49,486 nucleotides of DNA from Candidatus Zhuqueibacterota bacterium (GTDB lineage: Bacteria > Zhuqueibacterota > Zhuqueibacteria > Oceanimicrobiales > Oceanimicrobiaceae), in the NCBI GenBank assembly GCA_029262005.1, contig JAJDAG010000004.1:1-49486 (forward strand), in the 5' to 3' direction. Shown piece by piece: positions 1-9,800 of the stretch. Within the stretch, counting starts at the first letter, position 1. Each line of letters begins with the position of its first letter. A model generated the notes under the pieces. That model did no database searches. It worked only from the letters and a program-made list of their open reading frames with translations, and was not told where the DNA came from. The position numbers and the translations under genes are program-made.

Positions 1-345
1 CGTTCCTTTTTTGTGGGTATGGAAGGTGGGTTTTTTAAGCAAGACATGCCTAACGGTCAGTCCGGTTATTTTTTGCAGGGTTGGGTTTATGTGGCCACAA
101 GCCAGGCGGGATATTTTGGCGCCTCAGGTGCCATGCCGGTGCCGCATGGGGTTGTTGAAAAAGTGGTTCATGAAGGTATTGAGCTTGGAGATGTGATCGA
201 CCAGTTTTCTCCCGAACAGAATACACGCGATAAGGGTGGCGCGTTCGGTGTATTTACGCTGGGCGTCATGACCCGAAAGTGTTGTTTTGAAGCGACGCTC
301 GTTCATGCCCTGGCGCCGTTTTACAATCCGCTTTTGTATAAATAA
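1..345 (+). CDS. YjjX/DUF84-like inosine/xanthosine triphosphatase, C-terminal part (runs off left edge)
   Basis: The frame is open to the left edge, so the start lies outside the window; the visible 114 residues are the C-terminal part. They match the DUF84/YjjX house-cleaning NTPase family, which hydrolyses non-canonical purine triphosphates such as ITP and XTP in the cytoplasm. Visible landmarks are FVGMEGG near the start (family FVGIEGG), then GIELGDVIDQ, a basic NTRDKGGAFGVFTLG segment matching the family KNGAVGILTDG region, and a final ALAPFYNPLLY matching ALIPFLNPELY. The stop at 343-345 is followed directly by the ATG of the methyltransferase gene, so the two are probably co-transcribed and translationally coupled. 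Family assignment is by recognised motifs; substrate is inferred from the family. Confidence 0.85.
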   Translation, partial: RSFFVGMEGGFFKQDMPNGQSGYFLQGWVYVATSQAGYFGASGAMPVPHGVVEKVVHEGIELGDVIDQFSPEQNTRDKGGAFGVFTLGVMTRKCCFEATLVHALAPFYNPLLYK

Positions 346-924
346 ATGAAGCTCTGGGATTTCAAGGCGAATATTTATGACCGCATGCGCAGTGTTTTCC
401 CTTTTGGGTTTGTCAGACAACAGGAACATCGAAATATTACTCAGTTGTTGGCAGATGTGCCCTTGGTCAATGCGAGAGTTCTTGATGTAGGCACCGGCAC
501 TGGCGATATATTGCCTTTAATAAAAGGCGGCTCAGAAATAATTGCTGCCGATGCTTCATTTAAAATGTTGCGTCAGGCTCGAAAAAAGCAAATCGGTAAA
601 TTGGTGGTAGCAGATTGTATGAATCTTGCGTTTAGGTCGCGTTCTTTTGATGTGGTCACCACCATTGGCCTGGTGGAATACCAAAATGATGTTACGACTT
701 TATTGTTTGAATTGGCTCGCGTTACTCGCCCGGGCGGCGCGGTAGTGATGACTTTTTCGCAAAAGCGAATGTTCAACCGGTTGAGAAATTTGTTGGGACA
801 CAGGCTTTCACTGTTTTCTATGGATGAATTTCTTAAGCTGCTTAACACGACAAACCTTCGAGTAAAAAAAAGTCATCGTTCTTTTATTCAGTACCAAATT
901 TATTGTAGAAAACTCTATGTATAG
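346..924 (+). CDS. Class I SAM-dependent methyltransferase
   Basis: This 192-residue protein has the Rossmann-fold methyltransferase layout. Motif I is VLDVGTGTG at about residues 45-53, the acidic residue after strand beta2 is D69 in IIAADA, the adenine-side segment is VVADCMNLAF around D90, and a post-III turn RPGG lies at 128-131. It belongs to the Methyltransf_11/ubiE-like group of small-molecule methyltransferases. The substrate cannot be read from the sequence. It starts immediately after the upstream NTPase stop without a clear Shine-Dalgarno, which suggests coupling, and it overlaps the start of the ClC gene by 8 bases. The three genes therefore form an operon whose first gene starts outside the window. 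Confidence 0.85.
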   Translation: MKLWDFKANIYDRMRSVFPFGFVRQQEHRNITQLLADVPLVNARVLDVGTGTGDILPLIKGGSEIIAADASFKMLRQARKKQIGKLVVADCMNLAFRSRSFDVVTTIGLVEYQNDVTTLLFELARVTRPGGAVVMTFSQKRMFNRLRNLLGHRLSLFSMDEFLKLLNTTNLRVKKSHRSFIQYQIYCRKLYV

Positions 925-2743
925 TTCCAGATTTAAGAGACGTTTAATCAGAGGTCGGCAGCTGATTAACGAGTTCGGTAGTAATTTTGAATTCCGCTTT
1001 ACCGGCAGGTGGATGCTGTTCAGTTTTATGATCGGCCTGGTTGCCGGATTGGGCGGCATGGCTTTTTTTTATATTCAGGAGGCGGTTGAGCTCGTTTCGC
1101 TGAAGGGTCTGGCATCTTTTTATCCGCCTCTGCCGGGAGGAGAAGGTGGAGGAGAAACAAGCGGTGCCTTGCCGCAGCTTTATAACTGGTGGTTTTTTAT
1201 TATTCCCACCATCGGTGGTCTCATTTCCGGTTTCATTGTGTACACATGGGCACCGGAGGCTGAGGGCCATGGCACGGATGGTGTTATCAAAGCTTTTCAC
1301 CAGGAACGTGGCACAATTCGCGGCAGAGTGCCTATTGTAAAAACAATCGCTTCTGCAATTACGATTGGCACCGGTGGCAGTGCCGGGCGTGAGGGGCCTA
1401 TTGCTCAGATTGGCGCTGGATTTGGTTCGGTGCTCGCCACGAGGCTGAAGCTTGGTGACACCGACAGACGCACAATGGTGGTTGCAGGTATGGCCGCGGG
1501 CATCGGCAGCATCTTTCGCTCACCCATCGGCGGGGCGCTGTTTGCAGTGGAAAGTCTTTACAAAGATGATATCGAAACAGAGGGCCTGGTTCCTGCCATC
1601 ACTTCGTCCATCATCGGTTATTCTGTGTTTGCTTCTTTTTCCGGATGGGATACAATTTTTACAACCGGCGAATATGTTTTCCACAATCCGCTAGAGTTGG
1701 TTTTTTATGGCATCTTTGGTTTACTGTGCGCTGTACTGGGAATCGGCTATGTGAAAATTTTTTATGGTATTCATGAAAAAGTGTTTGCTCCGCTCCGTAT
1801 TCCACGTCACCTGAAGCCTGCTCTCGGTGGGCTACTGCTTGGTTGTCTGGGCTTCTTTTTCCCTTACATTCTCGGGTCTGGTTATGGCTGGATTCAGATG
1901 GCCATAGATGGAAATCTGGCCATTAACGTGATGCTTCTTGGCGTTATTTTGAAGGTTTTGGCAACGTCTTTCTCAATTGGCTCAGGTGGCAGTGGTGGTA
2001 TTTTTGCGCCGTCGCTATTCATGGGCGCTATGCTGGGTGGTGCATTTGGTGGTTTGTCTCACATGTTTTTCCCGGAAGTTGTGACCCAGCCAACGGCTTT
2101 CGTTCTCGTTGGAATGGCCGCATTTTTTGCAGGAGCCGCCAATGTTCCAATCTCCATGACAATCATGATTACTGAGATGACCGGAAGTTACAGCTTGCTG
2201 GTACCCCTGATTTTTTCTTCAACGCTGGCCTTTTTTGTGGCGCGCAAGTGGAGTATTTATAATCAGCAGGTCAAAAGCCGGGTAGAGTCACCGGCCCACA
2301 GAGGCGATCTCATTGTAAATATCCTGAAAGATATTCCGGTAAAGTCGGCTTATGTAGTGGCTGTTGATTTGCCGGTTGTCACCAATGACCTGCCGGTTCA
2401 ACGTATTTTGCCGCTTTTCGCACACCATGAGGAAGAGTGTTTTCCGGTTAAAACCACTGAGGGAGAAATAACCGGTTTGATCTCCATGAACACCTTGCGT
2501 GCAGTGATTGGTGAGGATGAAATAGACAATCTAATTGTGGCTGAAGATATAAAAACCAAATTTGTTGCGGTTACACCGGACGAAAATCTACATACTGCTC
2601 TTGGAATATTTCTAAAAACAAGATACGCTTCCCTGCCTGTCGTGGATATGAATGATCGCAATAATGTTCTTGGTTTTCTAACCTATCGGGACCTGATTAC
2701 CGCTTATGACGACGCATTGATAAAGTGGACAACCGACAAATAG
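917..2743 (+). CDS. ClC-family chloride transporter with C-terminal CBS pair
   Basis: This 608-residue membrane protein moves chloride across the inner membrane. ClC signatures are clear: GSAGREGP with the gating glutamate at E159, a GSGGSGGIFAP segment from about residue 354, and GTDGVI in place of the usual GSGIP anion-loop motif. About ten hydrophobic helices span roughly residues 30-450, and two CBS domains follow at about 470-600, which in this family usually sense adenine nucleotides. At the place of the ClC-ec1 proton glutamate (E203, second of the EE pair) the sequence reads FAVES, so the residue is serine. This could mean channel-like behaviour or altered proton coupling (inference). 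The start overlaps the upstream gene by 8 bases, so expression is likely coupled. Confidence 0.93.
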   Translation: MYSSRFKRRLIRGRQLINEFGSNFEFRFTGRWMLFSFMIGLVAGLGGMAFFYIQEAVELVSLKGLASFYPPLPGGEGGGETSGALPQLYNWWFFIIPTIGGLISGFIVYTWAPEAEGHGTDGVIKAFHQERGTIRGRVPIVKTIASAITIGTGGSAGREGPIAQIGAGFGSVLATRLKLGDTDRRTMVVAGMAAGIGSIFRSPIGGALFAVESLYKDDIETEGLVPAITSSIIGYSVFASFSGWDTIFTTGEYVFHNPLELVFYGIFGLLCAVLGIGYVKIFYGIHEKVFAPLRIPRHLKPALGGLLLGCLGFFFPYILGSGYGWIQMAIDGNLAINVMLLGVILKVLATSFSIGSGGSGGIFAPSLFMGAMLGGAFGGLSHMFFPEVVTQPTAFVLVGMAAFFAGAANVPISMTIMITEMTGSYSLLVPLIFSSTLAFFVARKWSIYNQQVKSRVESPAHRGDLIVNILKDIPVKSAYVVAVDLPVVTNDLPVQRILPLFAHHEEECFPVKTTEGEITGLISMNTLRAVIGEDEIDNLIVAEDIKTKFVAVTPDENLHTALGIFLKTRYASLPVVDMNDRNNVLGFLTYRDLITAYDDALIKWTTDK

Positions 2744-2831
2744 AGCATAGTTGACGAATTTAAGTTTTGACGTTTGACTGATTGCCATAAAATACGCTTT
2801 AAATCCAGCCAGCCAAAGGAGTGCTGACCTA

Positions 2832-3623
2832 ATGTTGAAACAGTCCGATTCTATGGATATAAAATTGAAGCAGTTTTTTTTAATAGTCACATGCCTGATA
2901 ACTATCTGGGGCAGTCCAGGCGTGGCAAAATTCGGTTCGCAAGATGCGGGTGTGACGGGCCGTGAAATTTTTCGTCAGGCGGTGAAATGTGCAGGTGGCG
3001 CCGAAGCCTTTCAACGGCTGGAAAACATTACCATAAAAACACAAAGTCAGATTTTTAGCGGGCAAAAAAAAATAGAACTTACCGTTACCGAAACCATTGA
3101 CTTGCCAAACAGAACCAAGCAGGTGATGCAACTGGCTGCCGGTAAACGCATTCAGGTGTTGAACGGCAGCAATAGCTGGAAACAACTCAACGATGAGATG
3201 AGCGCACTTTCTGCCCTGGAAAAACGTGAAATGGAACGAGGCCTTTTTAGGGATTTGGTAAATCTATTTCAGGGAGTGGGCAGAGATGAAGTCACTGTCA
3301 CCTATTTGAACGACTCCAACATGGCGGGCGAAGCTTTGCATGTGCTGCAGATTAAGAATAAAAAAGGTGATTTTTTTCATCTGTATATTGATGCCTCTAC
3401 ATATTTTGTTAAGAAAAAAACTTACCATGGCGCGGCAGAAACAGATTTAGCATCGTTTGCGGAGGTTTATTCAAATTACAAGGAGGTTGGTGGCATTCAG
3501 CTCCCTCACAAAACAATCGTGATGGTGAATGGGCGTAAATTCATGGAATCTTTGGTGGTCGATGTTCAAATTAATTCAGAACTTGGCAAAGAGTTCTTTC
3601 TAAGAAGTACGGACCGTCGGTAG
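2832..3623 (+). CDS. Secreted LolA-like / outer-membrane lipoprotein-sorting-like protein
   Basis: This 263-residue protein has an N-terminal hydrophobic segment (about residues 12-30) typical of a Sec signal peptide. The mature part is predicted-looking beta-rich sequence with the pattern of LolA/LppX-type lipid-carrier folds: an amphipathic entry helix (GREIFRQAVKCAGGAEAFQRL), then alternating strands, ending in LPHKTIVMVNGRKFMESLVV, which resembles the common xLPxxxxxxxxG ending of periplasmic sorting proteins. A function in carrying a lipid or lipoprotein in the periplasm is inference from fold resemblance. The start ATG at 2832 has AGGAG about 11 bases upstream; an internal ATG at 2853 is a possible alternative. 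It lies 88 bases after the ClC gene and may or may not share its transcript. Confidence 0.6.
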   Translation: MLKQSDSMDIKLKQFFLIVTCLITIWGSPGVAKFGSQDAGVTGREIFRQAVKCAGGAEAFQRLENITIKTQSQIFSGQKKIELTVTETIDLPNRTKQVMQLAAGKRIQVLNGSNSWKQLNDEMSALSALEKREMERGLFRDLVNLFQGVGRDEVTVTYLNDSNMAGEALHVLQIKNKKGDFFHLYIDASTYFVKKKTYHGAAETDLASFAEVYSNYKEVGGIQLPHKTIVMVNGRKFMESLVVDVQINSELGKEFFLRSTDRR

Positions 3624-3753
3624 CGGGAAATAAAACCGAGTGTCTATCAAGGACACAGGCAGTCGGTTATTTTCGGGACTACTATTTTATTGTTTCCGCG
3701 TGGTGCTTAGAATATAGAGGTACACGCAGATGTCTTTGCGCAGATAAGTTGGG

Positions 3754-4104
3754 TTAATCAGCGGGTTCAATAATAGCCGACATAGACCCGGTACAATTTG
3801 GAATTCGCCAGTCGGCACCGAACGCATGAATCTGGTCGCACTTCAACTCAGCTCGCTCCTGTGAAGTCGTATCGACAATTACTTTTCCACGGGAATCCAC
3901 TTCACAGGCCATTTCAAAGGCAGTTGCTTGGCTATGGCGAAATAGTGTCATTAACATTTCTATGACATAGTCGTATGAATGGTAATCGTCGTCTATCAGG
4001 ATAACATGGTATTGGGGGACTCGAAAAGGGCGTTGTTTTCGCTTCTTTTTTATGTCCTGCTCGATACCGGGAATTGTCGTAATTTCCGGTTTTTCAGTGT
4101 CCAT
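3754..4104 (-). CDS. clpS: ClpS-like Clp protease adaptor, divergent subfamily
   Basis: This 116-residue protein aligns with ClpS from about residue 31: QYHVILIDDDY (E. coli YKVILVNDDY), a VIEMLMTLF helix, then the EVDSRGKVIV and ERAELKCDQIHAFG segments that match the ClpS core helices. ClpS delivers N-degron substrates to ClpAP/ClpCP in the cytoplasm. Two of the three classic N-degron pocket residues are changed: E. coli N34 corresponds to D38 and H66 to D70, while D35 is kept as D39. Substrate choice may therefore differ. The N-terminal 30 residues are charged (KKKRKQR), as in other ClpS delivery tails. A strong promoter ends only six bases before the ATG, so the mRNA may be leaderless. Confidence 0.85.
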   Translation of the reverse strand: MDTEKPEITTIPGIEQDIKKKRKQRPFRVPQYHVILIDDDYHSYDYVIEMLMTLFRHSQATAFEMACEVDSRGKVIVDTTSQERAELKCDQIHAFGADWRIPNCTGSMSAIIEPAD

Positions 4105-4110
4105 ATAAAT

Positions 4111-4139
4111 AATATAAAGCGGGTTCCTGCCAAAGTCAA
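4111..4139 (-). promoter_or_regulatory. Sigma70-type promoter for the ClpS-like gene
   Basis: On the - strand TTGACT (plus positions 4134-4139) is followed by a 17-base spacer and TATATT (4111-4116). The -10 box ends six bases before the ATG at 4104, so transcription should begin at or within a base or two of the start codon. Confidence 0.65.
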
Positions 4140-4153
4140 GGCTAACTTTTCAC

Positions 4154-4182
4154 TTGACTTTTTAGGGTGTAATTCATAATAT
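4154..4182 (+). promoter_or_regulatory. Sigma70-type promoter facing the rhomboid gene
   Basis: TTGACT at 4154-4159, a 17-base spacer, and TAATAT at 4177-4182 form a good promoter on the + strand, divergent from the ClpS promoter only about 15 bases away. It would give a leader of about 230 bases before the rhomboid start. I see no riboswitch fold in that leader by eye. Confidence 0.55.
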
Positions 4183-4421
4183 ACACCACTATTTTTGGGC
4201 AGGTTGTCTGGAAAGGTGAGAGCAGAAAGAATATTCAGATAGTCTGCCTGTCGATACTACTCTAAAGCCTATATAGGGCCGACTTAACCCGCAAACAATC
4301 TGCTACCCGGCAAATTAGATTATTTTTTAACAAGTTCAAAGCAGGGAATTTGTTGTACGCTTATTCCGGTTTCAGTGATGAGATCGGTTGCTGATACTCA
4401 CGTTATTGATGGCAGTTCGTG

Positions 4422-5267
4422 ATGGCATACTATGAAAGGACAAGATATCGGCTGGGTTTTGGCGGTGGTTTGACAACGACCATCAAATACCTGCTTATCC
4501 TCAATACCGCAATCTACATTCTTCAGGAATTAACCTCACTTGGTCAACCATTTGAAGCTTCAGTGCTTATGGAGTGGTTTAGTTTGCAGCCAGGTTTGGT
4601 GTGGTCGCATTTCTTCATTTGGCAGCTTTTCACCTACATGTTCCTGCATGGTGGTACTTTGCATTTGGTTATCAACATGTTCATGCTCTGGATGTTCGGT
4701 GGTGAGGTGGAAAGAGCATTGGGAGCAAAGGAATTTCTTAAATATTATATAATTTGTGGTGTTGGTGCCGGCTTTTTTCACATGCTGGTCAACTCCGCCG
4801 GCGTTGTCGGTGCATCGGGCGCCATTTTTGGCGTGATGGCAGCCTTTGCAATTTTGTTTCCAGACCGCGTCATTACGCTTCTTTTGTTTCTTGTCCTGCC
4901 GGTGCAAATGAAGGCGAAATATTTTGTTCTGATTTTTGCCGGCGTTTCCTTGTTGCTAGGCTCGTTTGGAAGTGAAGATGGGATCGCTCATTTTGCACAC
5001 CTCGGTGGTATGCTGGTAGGATTTGCCTATCTTAAGCTCGACTGGCGTATTGAGCGATTTGGTGGTTGGGTGCGTCAGAAACAGGAGTCACGCAAGGCGG
5101 TCCAAAGTCTAAAAAAGGACCAGGCCATGCAGCAAATTCGCGAACAAGTGGATGAAATTCTTGATAAGATTAATGAAGTCGGCTACGAGCAACTGAGCGA
5201 CCAGGAAAAGAAACTTCTGCAAGAGGCCAGTGAAAAGTTCAGTCAGGAGAAAGAAGCCAATAATTAA
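4422..5267 (+). CDS. Rhomboid-family intramembrane serine protease
   Basis: This 281-residue inner-membrane protein has six or so hydrophobic helices and the rhomboid signature: an HGGTLHLVINMFMLW helix 2 (HxxxxHxxxN), GASGAIFG with the catalytic serine at S132, and the catalytic histidine at H193 in HFAHLGG. Rhomboids cut single-pass membrane proteins inside the bilayer. The C-terminal 60 residues are a soluble, charged helical tail (MQQIREQVDEILDKI) that often occurs in bacterial homologues of this GlpG-unlike group. The frame could begin at GTG 4419, but ATG 4422 is preferred; no strong Shine-Dalgarno is visible for either. The amidase gene starts 18 bases downstream, so the two are likely co-transcribed. 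Confidence 0.92.
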   Translation: MAYYERTRYRLGFGGGLTTTIKYLLILNTAIYILQELTSLGQPFEASVLMEWFSLQPGLVWSHFFIWQLFTYMFLHGGTLHLVINMFMLWMFGGEVERALGAKEFLKYYIICGVGAGFFHMLVNSAGVVGASGAIFGVMAAFAILFPDRVITLLLFLVLPVQMKAKYFVLIFAGVSLLLGSFGSEDGIAHFAHLGGMLVGFAYLKLDWRIERFGGWVRQKQESRKAVQSLKKDQAMQQIREQVDEILDKINEVGYEQLSDQEKKLLQEASEKFSQEKEANN

Positions 5268-5285
5268 CCAATTGAGTTTATTTTC

Positions 5286-6794
5286 ATGATAGGAAAATTT
5301 TGGAGGGAGTTTGGCCGCTTGATTAGAACGGCCACTTTCTTTTTGCTAATATTTGCTAACACACCCGACTTTACCCACGCTCACCCAAGTGATTGGGAGC
5401 GGCGTCTTGAACACAAAGCCCGCAGAATGGAGGGAGACTTTTATTATGTTGGTCTCCAACAAATCGCTGATATTCTCGGCATAAACACCTATTACAGCAA
5501 TAAAGTTCGTAAAGCGATTCTTTACGTTGCGGACGAAAAGATTACGGTGTCTGCATTTAATTCGTTTGTCATTGTCGGCAAACGTGTTGTGCAAATGCCG
5601 ATTCCAGCCCAGTACGATAGAGACGACATCCAGTTGCCGGTGAAGTTTTTCATCCCCATTCTTAGGAAAGTTTTAGCAGGCAGTGATGAGGTGGAGAGCA
5701 ACCCTGTAGACAACCGCACATTACCTGTCAATATTGAGGGTGTGTCCGTTGAGGACAAGGCAAACGGAACTCTGATCCGTATCCGGACATTGGCAAAATT
5801 TGAAGAATCAAGCATGAGTACGCGTTATAGCAGGCGGTGGCTTTACGTTGACATTCTGGGCGGAAGTATCAATCCCACCTCATTTGTTACGCTCAATCAA
5901 AGCAAGCTGATAAAAAAAGTTGTTCCGGTTCAGATGACTGAAATGCTGCAATTGTCGTTTCGAGTGGGCAAGGAAATCAACGCTGAAGATGTTCAGTTCA
6001 TTGAACGGGAAGGCGAACTTTGGTTGTCCATTCCCAAGAGCAGTGGCCTGAGCCGCGATGTTGTCGAAAAATTAAAAAATGACCAGGAAAAATGGCAAAT
6101 TGACAAAGTCGTAATCGATCCGGGGCACGGTGGACGCGATCCGGGCACGATTGGAAGCAGCGGCACGTACGAAAAAGATGTTGTGCTGGCCATTGCCAAA
6201 CGCCTCAAGACCGCTTTGGAAAAGAAACTTAATATTGAAGTGCTGATGACTCGGGAAGACGATGAATATATCTCTCTTAAAGAACGAACACAATATGCTA
6301 ATAAAAATCAGGGCAAACTTTTTATCAGTCTCCATGCGAATTGGAACCGCAATCCAAAGGTAAATGGCGCCGCCACCTATTTTTTGGGCCTTGCCAAGTC
6401 GGATGAAGCTATTGAGATTTCACAATTGGAGAATGCCGCAATTAAATATGATGACGGTGTGGAACACGGGGACTTGAATGAAGAACAGATCATTCTGGCG
6501 ACCATGGCACAGAATTCTTACAATAAAGAGAGTCAGAATTTTGCAGCGATGATTCAGGATGAGCTCGATTCAGAAACAAAACTGCGCAACCGTGGCGTTA
6601 AGCAAGCTGGTTTTTATGTAATGCTGGGTGCATCCATGCCTAACGTACTTGTTGAAACCGCTTTTATGTCGAACAAACGCGAAGAACGACTTTTGAATAC
6701 ACCCGGTTTTCAGAAGGAAATTGCTGAGGCGATCTTTCGGAGTGTAAAGCGATTTAAAGAGAAATATGAAATGACCGCTGCCAACGGCCGCTGA
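5286..6794 (+). CDS. N-acetylmuramoyl-L-alanine amidase (Amidase_3 with AMIN-like N-terminus)
   Basis: This 502-residue periplasmic enzyme cuts the bond between N-acetylmuramic acid and L-alanine in peptidoglycan. A signal peptide covers roughly residues 1-33. Residues about 40-265 carry a copper-amine-oxidase-like first part and an AMIN-like beta domain that would localise it in the envelope. The catalytic domain begins at VVIDPGHGG. The zinc ligands are H281, E296 (TYEKD) and H350 (SLHAN), and the general base is E457 (VETAF). Length and order match AmiC-type enzymes. The insertion between H350 and E457 resembles the regulatory helix region that blocks the active site in EnvC/NlpD-controlled amidases (inference). 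It follows the rhomboid gene closely. Confidence 0.93.
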   Translation: MIGKFWREFGRLIRTATFFLLIFANTPDFTHAHPSDWERRLEHKARRMEGDFYYVGLQQIADILGINTYYSNKVRKAILYVADEKITVSAFNSFVIVGKRVVQMPIPAQYDRDDIQLPVKFFIPILRKVLAGSDEVESNPVDNRTLPVNIEGVSVEDKANGTLIRIRTLAKFEESSMSTRYSRRWLYVDILGGSINPTSFVTLNQSKLIKKVVPVQMTEMLQLSFRVGKEINAEDVQFIEREGELWLSIPKSSGLSRDVVEKLKNDQEKWQIDKVVIDPGHGGRDPGTIGSSGTYEKDVVLAIAKRLKTALEKKLNIEVLMTREDDEYISLKERTQYANKNQGKLFISLHANWNRNPKVNGAATYFLGLAKSDEAIEISQLENAAIKYDDGVEHGDLNEEQIILATMAQNSYNKESQNFAAMIQDELDSETKLRNRGVKQAGFYVMLGASMPNVLVETAFMSNKREERLLNTPGFQKEIAEAIFRSVKRFKEKYEMTAANGR

Positions 6795-6833
6795 TTCCCC
6801 GTTCTCGCCAACCCTGTTGTTAATCGCTGTGTG

Positions 6834-9800
6834 CTAATTCTCTCCCTCCCGCTCTTTCAAGAATTTATGAAACTGCCTGACGAATAGTGTCAGAAGAATG
6901 AGCAGACCAATAATGGTCATGTAGACCAATAAATAGGTTTGATTCGTTTCGAATTTCATCGCTGTGTTGGAGCCACTCAAGACCAGGCCGGCCCAATGGT
7001 ATGGGTCGCGATTGCCGTGACTCAAGTATTCTATTTTTGCTTGCTGCAATGCCTTTGCTTTGTTGAGACCGGCCTTAAGGTTCGTGTAAAAATTTTCGTA
7101 GATGGAGGCGTGGCTTTCCGTTTTCTTTGTTTTCCAAAGGTTGGTCACAATGCTGGGTGTACCGGCAAAATTGAAGCCATGCAAGAGATTCGCCAAACTG
7201 TTTCCGCTCTCGGCGTCGCCGAGTTTTCGTTTGCTTTTGCTGAGAATAACCAGCTCTGCCTTGAGTTCTGTCGTAAACAATTCGGAAGTGGTCAATCTTT
7301 CGTTCCCGAAGAATTCAAAATAAGACTTTTGCGGGTTTCTATCCTCTAAAGTTCCTGGAACTGCCAGATGAATGATACGGTGTTTTTTGCCTAGCTCAAG
7401 GAAATTTTCCTTACTTGCGGTTATATTATTGTAGTAACTAATGTGTCGACGACCCAAGGCTATCTGGATGCTTTCGAGCTCTTTAGAGGCATTTTCCTCA
7501 TAAAGTTGCTGTTGTTCCAGGTGTTCGTTTGTTCCTGAAATTTGTTGGTCGGGGCTTTGTGCCGTTGGTGCAGACATGACAAGGCTGAGTTCTTGAGCCT
7601 GCTTGCGTTTTGGTGCCGGCTTGGCAAAACTTGCAAGAGGGGCATAATAAATCGGGTAGGACTCGACCAGAAATCTGGCACTTGAGTAGTCATGACTGTG
7701 GATTAGGTCTTGTGGGTTTTCAACAAGCAATTCAAAAGGCAGAATGTTCAACAGACCATCTGCAGAAATGATGAGGCTTTGTTTCGGGTTGAGCCAGCCT
7801 TCAATGGGTTGAATGAGCAACTCATACAGTTGACATGCATGGTTTAGGCTGAATTCAGATGGTTTAGGGCCATCGACTGATGAGAAATTATCGCTGATGT
7901 CACGGAATAAAGGTGTGATGTTGCGAACCAGATCTTCGATATATGCACTTGGAACATTGATTCGATCACAATAGATTGAATTGGGCTGAACGACAAGAAC
8001 AAACGTTGCATTCTTACCCACAAAGTAATGGATAAAGATACTATTCAGAGTTTTTAAATTTGATTGTAATTCATTTAATGACTGGCTGTCAGGCCTGATT
8101 AAGTGATACCATTCTGGATGGTCCTGGGCCAATTGGGTAAGAAGCGTATTCCTGCGCAGGTGCAGGTTGCGAATGCTTCGTTTAGCCGCTGCTTCCGCTT
8201 CCTGGTCGTTGCTTCGATCGTTCCAAATATTTATCCACGTTTCTTTTATTTGGGTCTCGAGTGCGGTTATCTGGTGACTAACCGAATCCATGTCAGGGTT
8301 GTGAAGAACCTGTGCCACATCCGTAATTTCTCCGGTATGTTTGAGCGCTTTATAGTAGTCGCAGGTTGCATAAATGTTTGGCAGGTCACCCACATTTGAG
8401 TATGAAATTATCGCCGGCTCAAATAGATCCTGTTTCAAGTCAAAGAATTCAGCCCAATATTCACTCAGGCAAAAAGTGCGATACTGCTTCAAATAGGCCA
8501 TGGCCGTATCTGCGTAGGTACTGGCCATTTCGTGGAAATTGGCAGCCAGGTAGGTTCTAATCAATCCGGCCTGACCTGCGAGAATCGCAAGGTGAGAGCC
8601 GGTCTCTCTGCCAAGTTGAATAGCGTGCAGATAATAAGTTTCGGCTTGTTCAATATCCTTTTTCTGCAGTTCCAGGTTTCCCTGCATCCAGCGATGATTG
8701 GCTGCATACTGCAGTTGAAAAGTTTGACGGGAAAGAGCATCCGCCATGGATAAATAGTACTCGGCCTTGTTGAAATCCGCAGGTGGATTGAGAAAAAGGT
8801 TGGCCAACCGTGTAAAACACTGTTCGGTTATTTTATGTTGTTGTGTTTTCTGGGCATATCGCAAAACTCTTTCGATGGCGAGCTTTGCTTGCTGTCTTTG
8901 CCCGCTGGCTGTCAGGATTGTAGCGCGTCTAAAGATGATCTGGTGCTGAAGATCTTGTTTACCTGCTTTGCCTGCATGCGTCTCGGCGCGTTCGAAGTAA
9001 GTCAGAGCACGGGTCGGGTTTGCTGCACTGACGCACAATTCAGCCATGGAAAGTGATAGCTCGGCTTTTTGGGCGAAATCCTCTTCGGCCAGCGCGTAAG
9101 CCAGCTCGTAGGTGGTCATCGCCCTTTCCCATTCTCCATTCATGGTTAGGCAAAAAGCACGATCGTGTTGAAAATCTACCAAACCACGTTTCCGGTTAAG
9201 TTGTTCAAGGGCAAAAATGCCACTATCCGCGTTATTTTTAAGGTTGCGATAATAAGCGTATTTTTTGAAATAGGTTCGTAAACGCAAAGCTATATCAAGT
9301 TGCTCGAACAAGGCGCCGGTTTCTGTCGCGAGTTCTGTGGTCCTTCCTGCAAATGAAAGGGCAGAATCGAGTTTGCCCGATTCAAAATATGCAACGCCCA
9401 GATGAGTCAGTAGAAGAATTTTTTGCCTTCTCTCTATTGCCGGCGTTTTCTCCAGAGCATAAAGGTATTCTGTTGTTGCGGCTCTATTTTCACCTTGTGC
9501 TTGCAAGATATCGCCACGAAGTAAATGCGCAAAAGAGTCAGTTGGGTTATTGGTAAGATAACTGTCGATGGTCTTCCGGGCCTTGTTAAAATCCCGGTTT
9601 CGCAATCGCCAAATGGTATAAGCTTTGTGGTACAAATGTTCCTGGTCAGGATTGCTGCGAAGCTTTCGCAACTGGGAGGCAAGAGCAGAATTGTTTTTCA
9701 AGCGAAGTGCTGCATCTAGCATTAACTTCGTTGCCATATGCGAGTCAAGCCCGGCCTGTAAAGCTTGCCGGCTATATTGAAATACCTCCGGCCACTTTTG

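Noticed and set aside
124-429. Antisense frames over the first two genes
   Set aside because: They overlap well-supported + strand genes, have no ribosome binding site and encode no recognisable domain.
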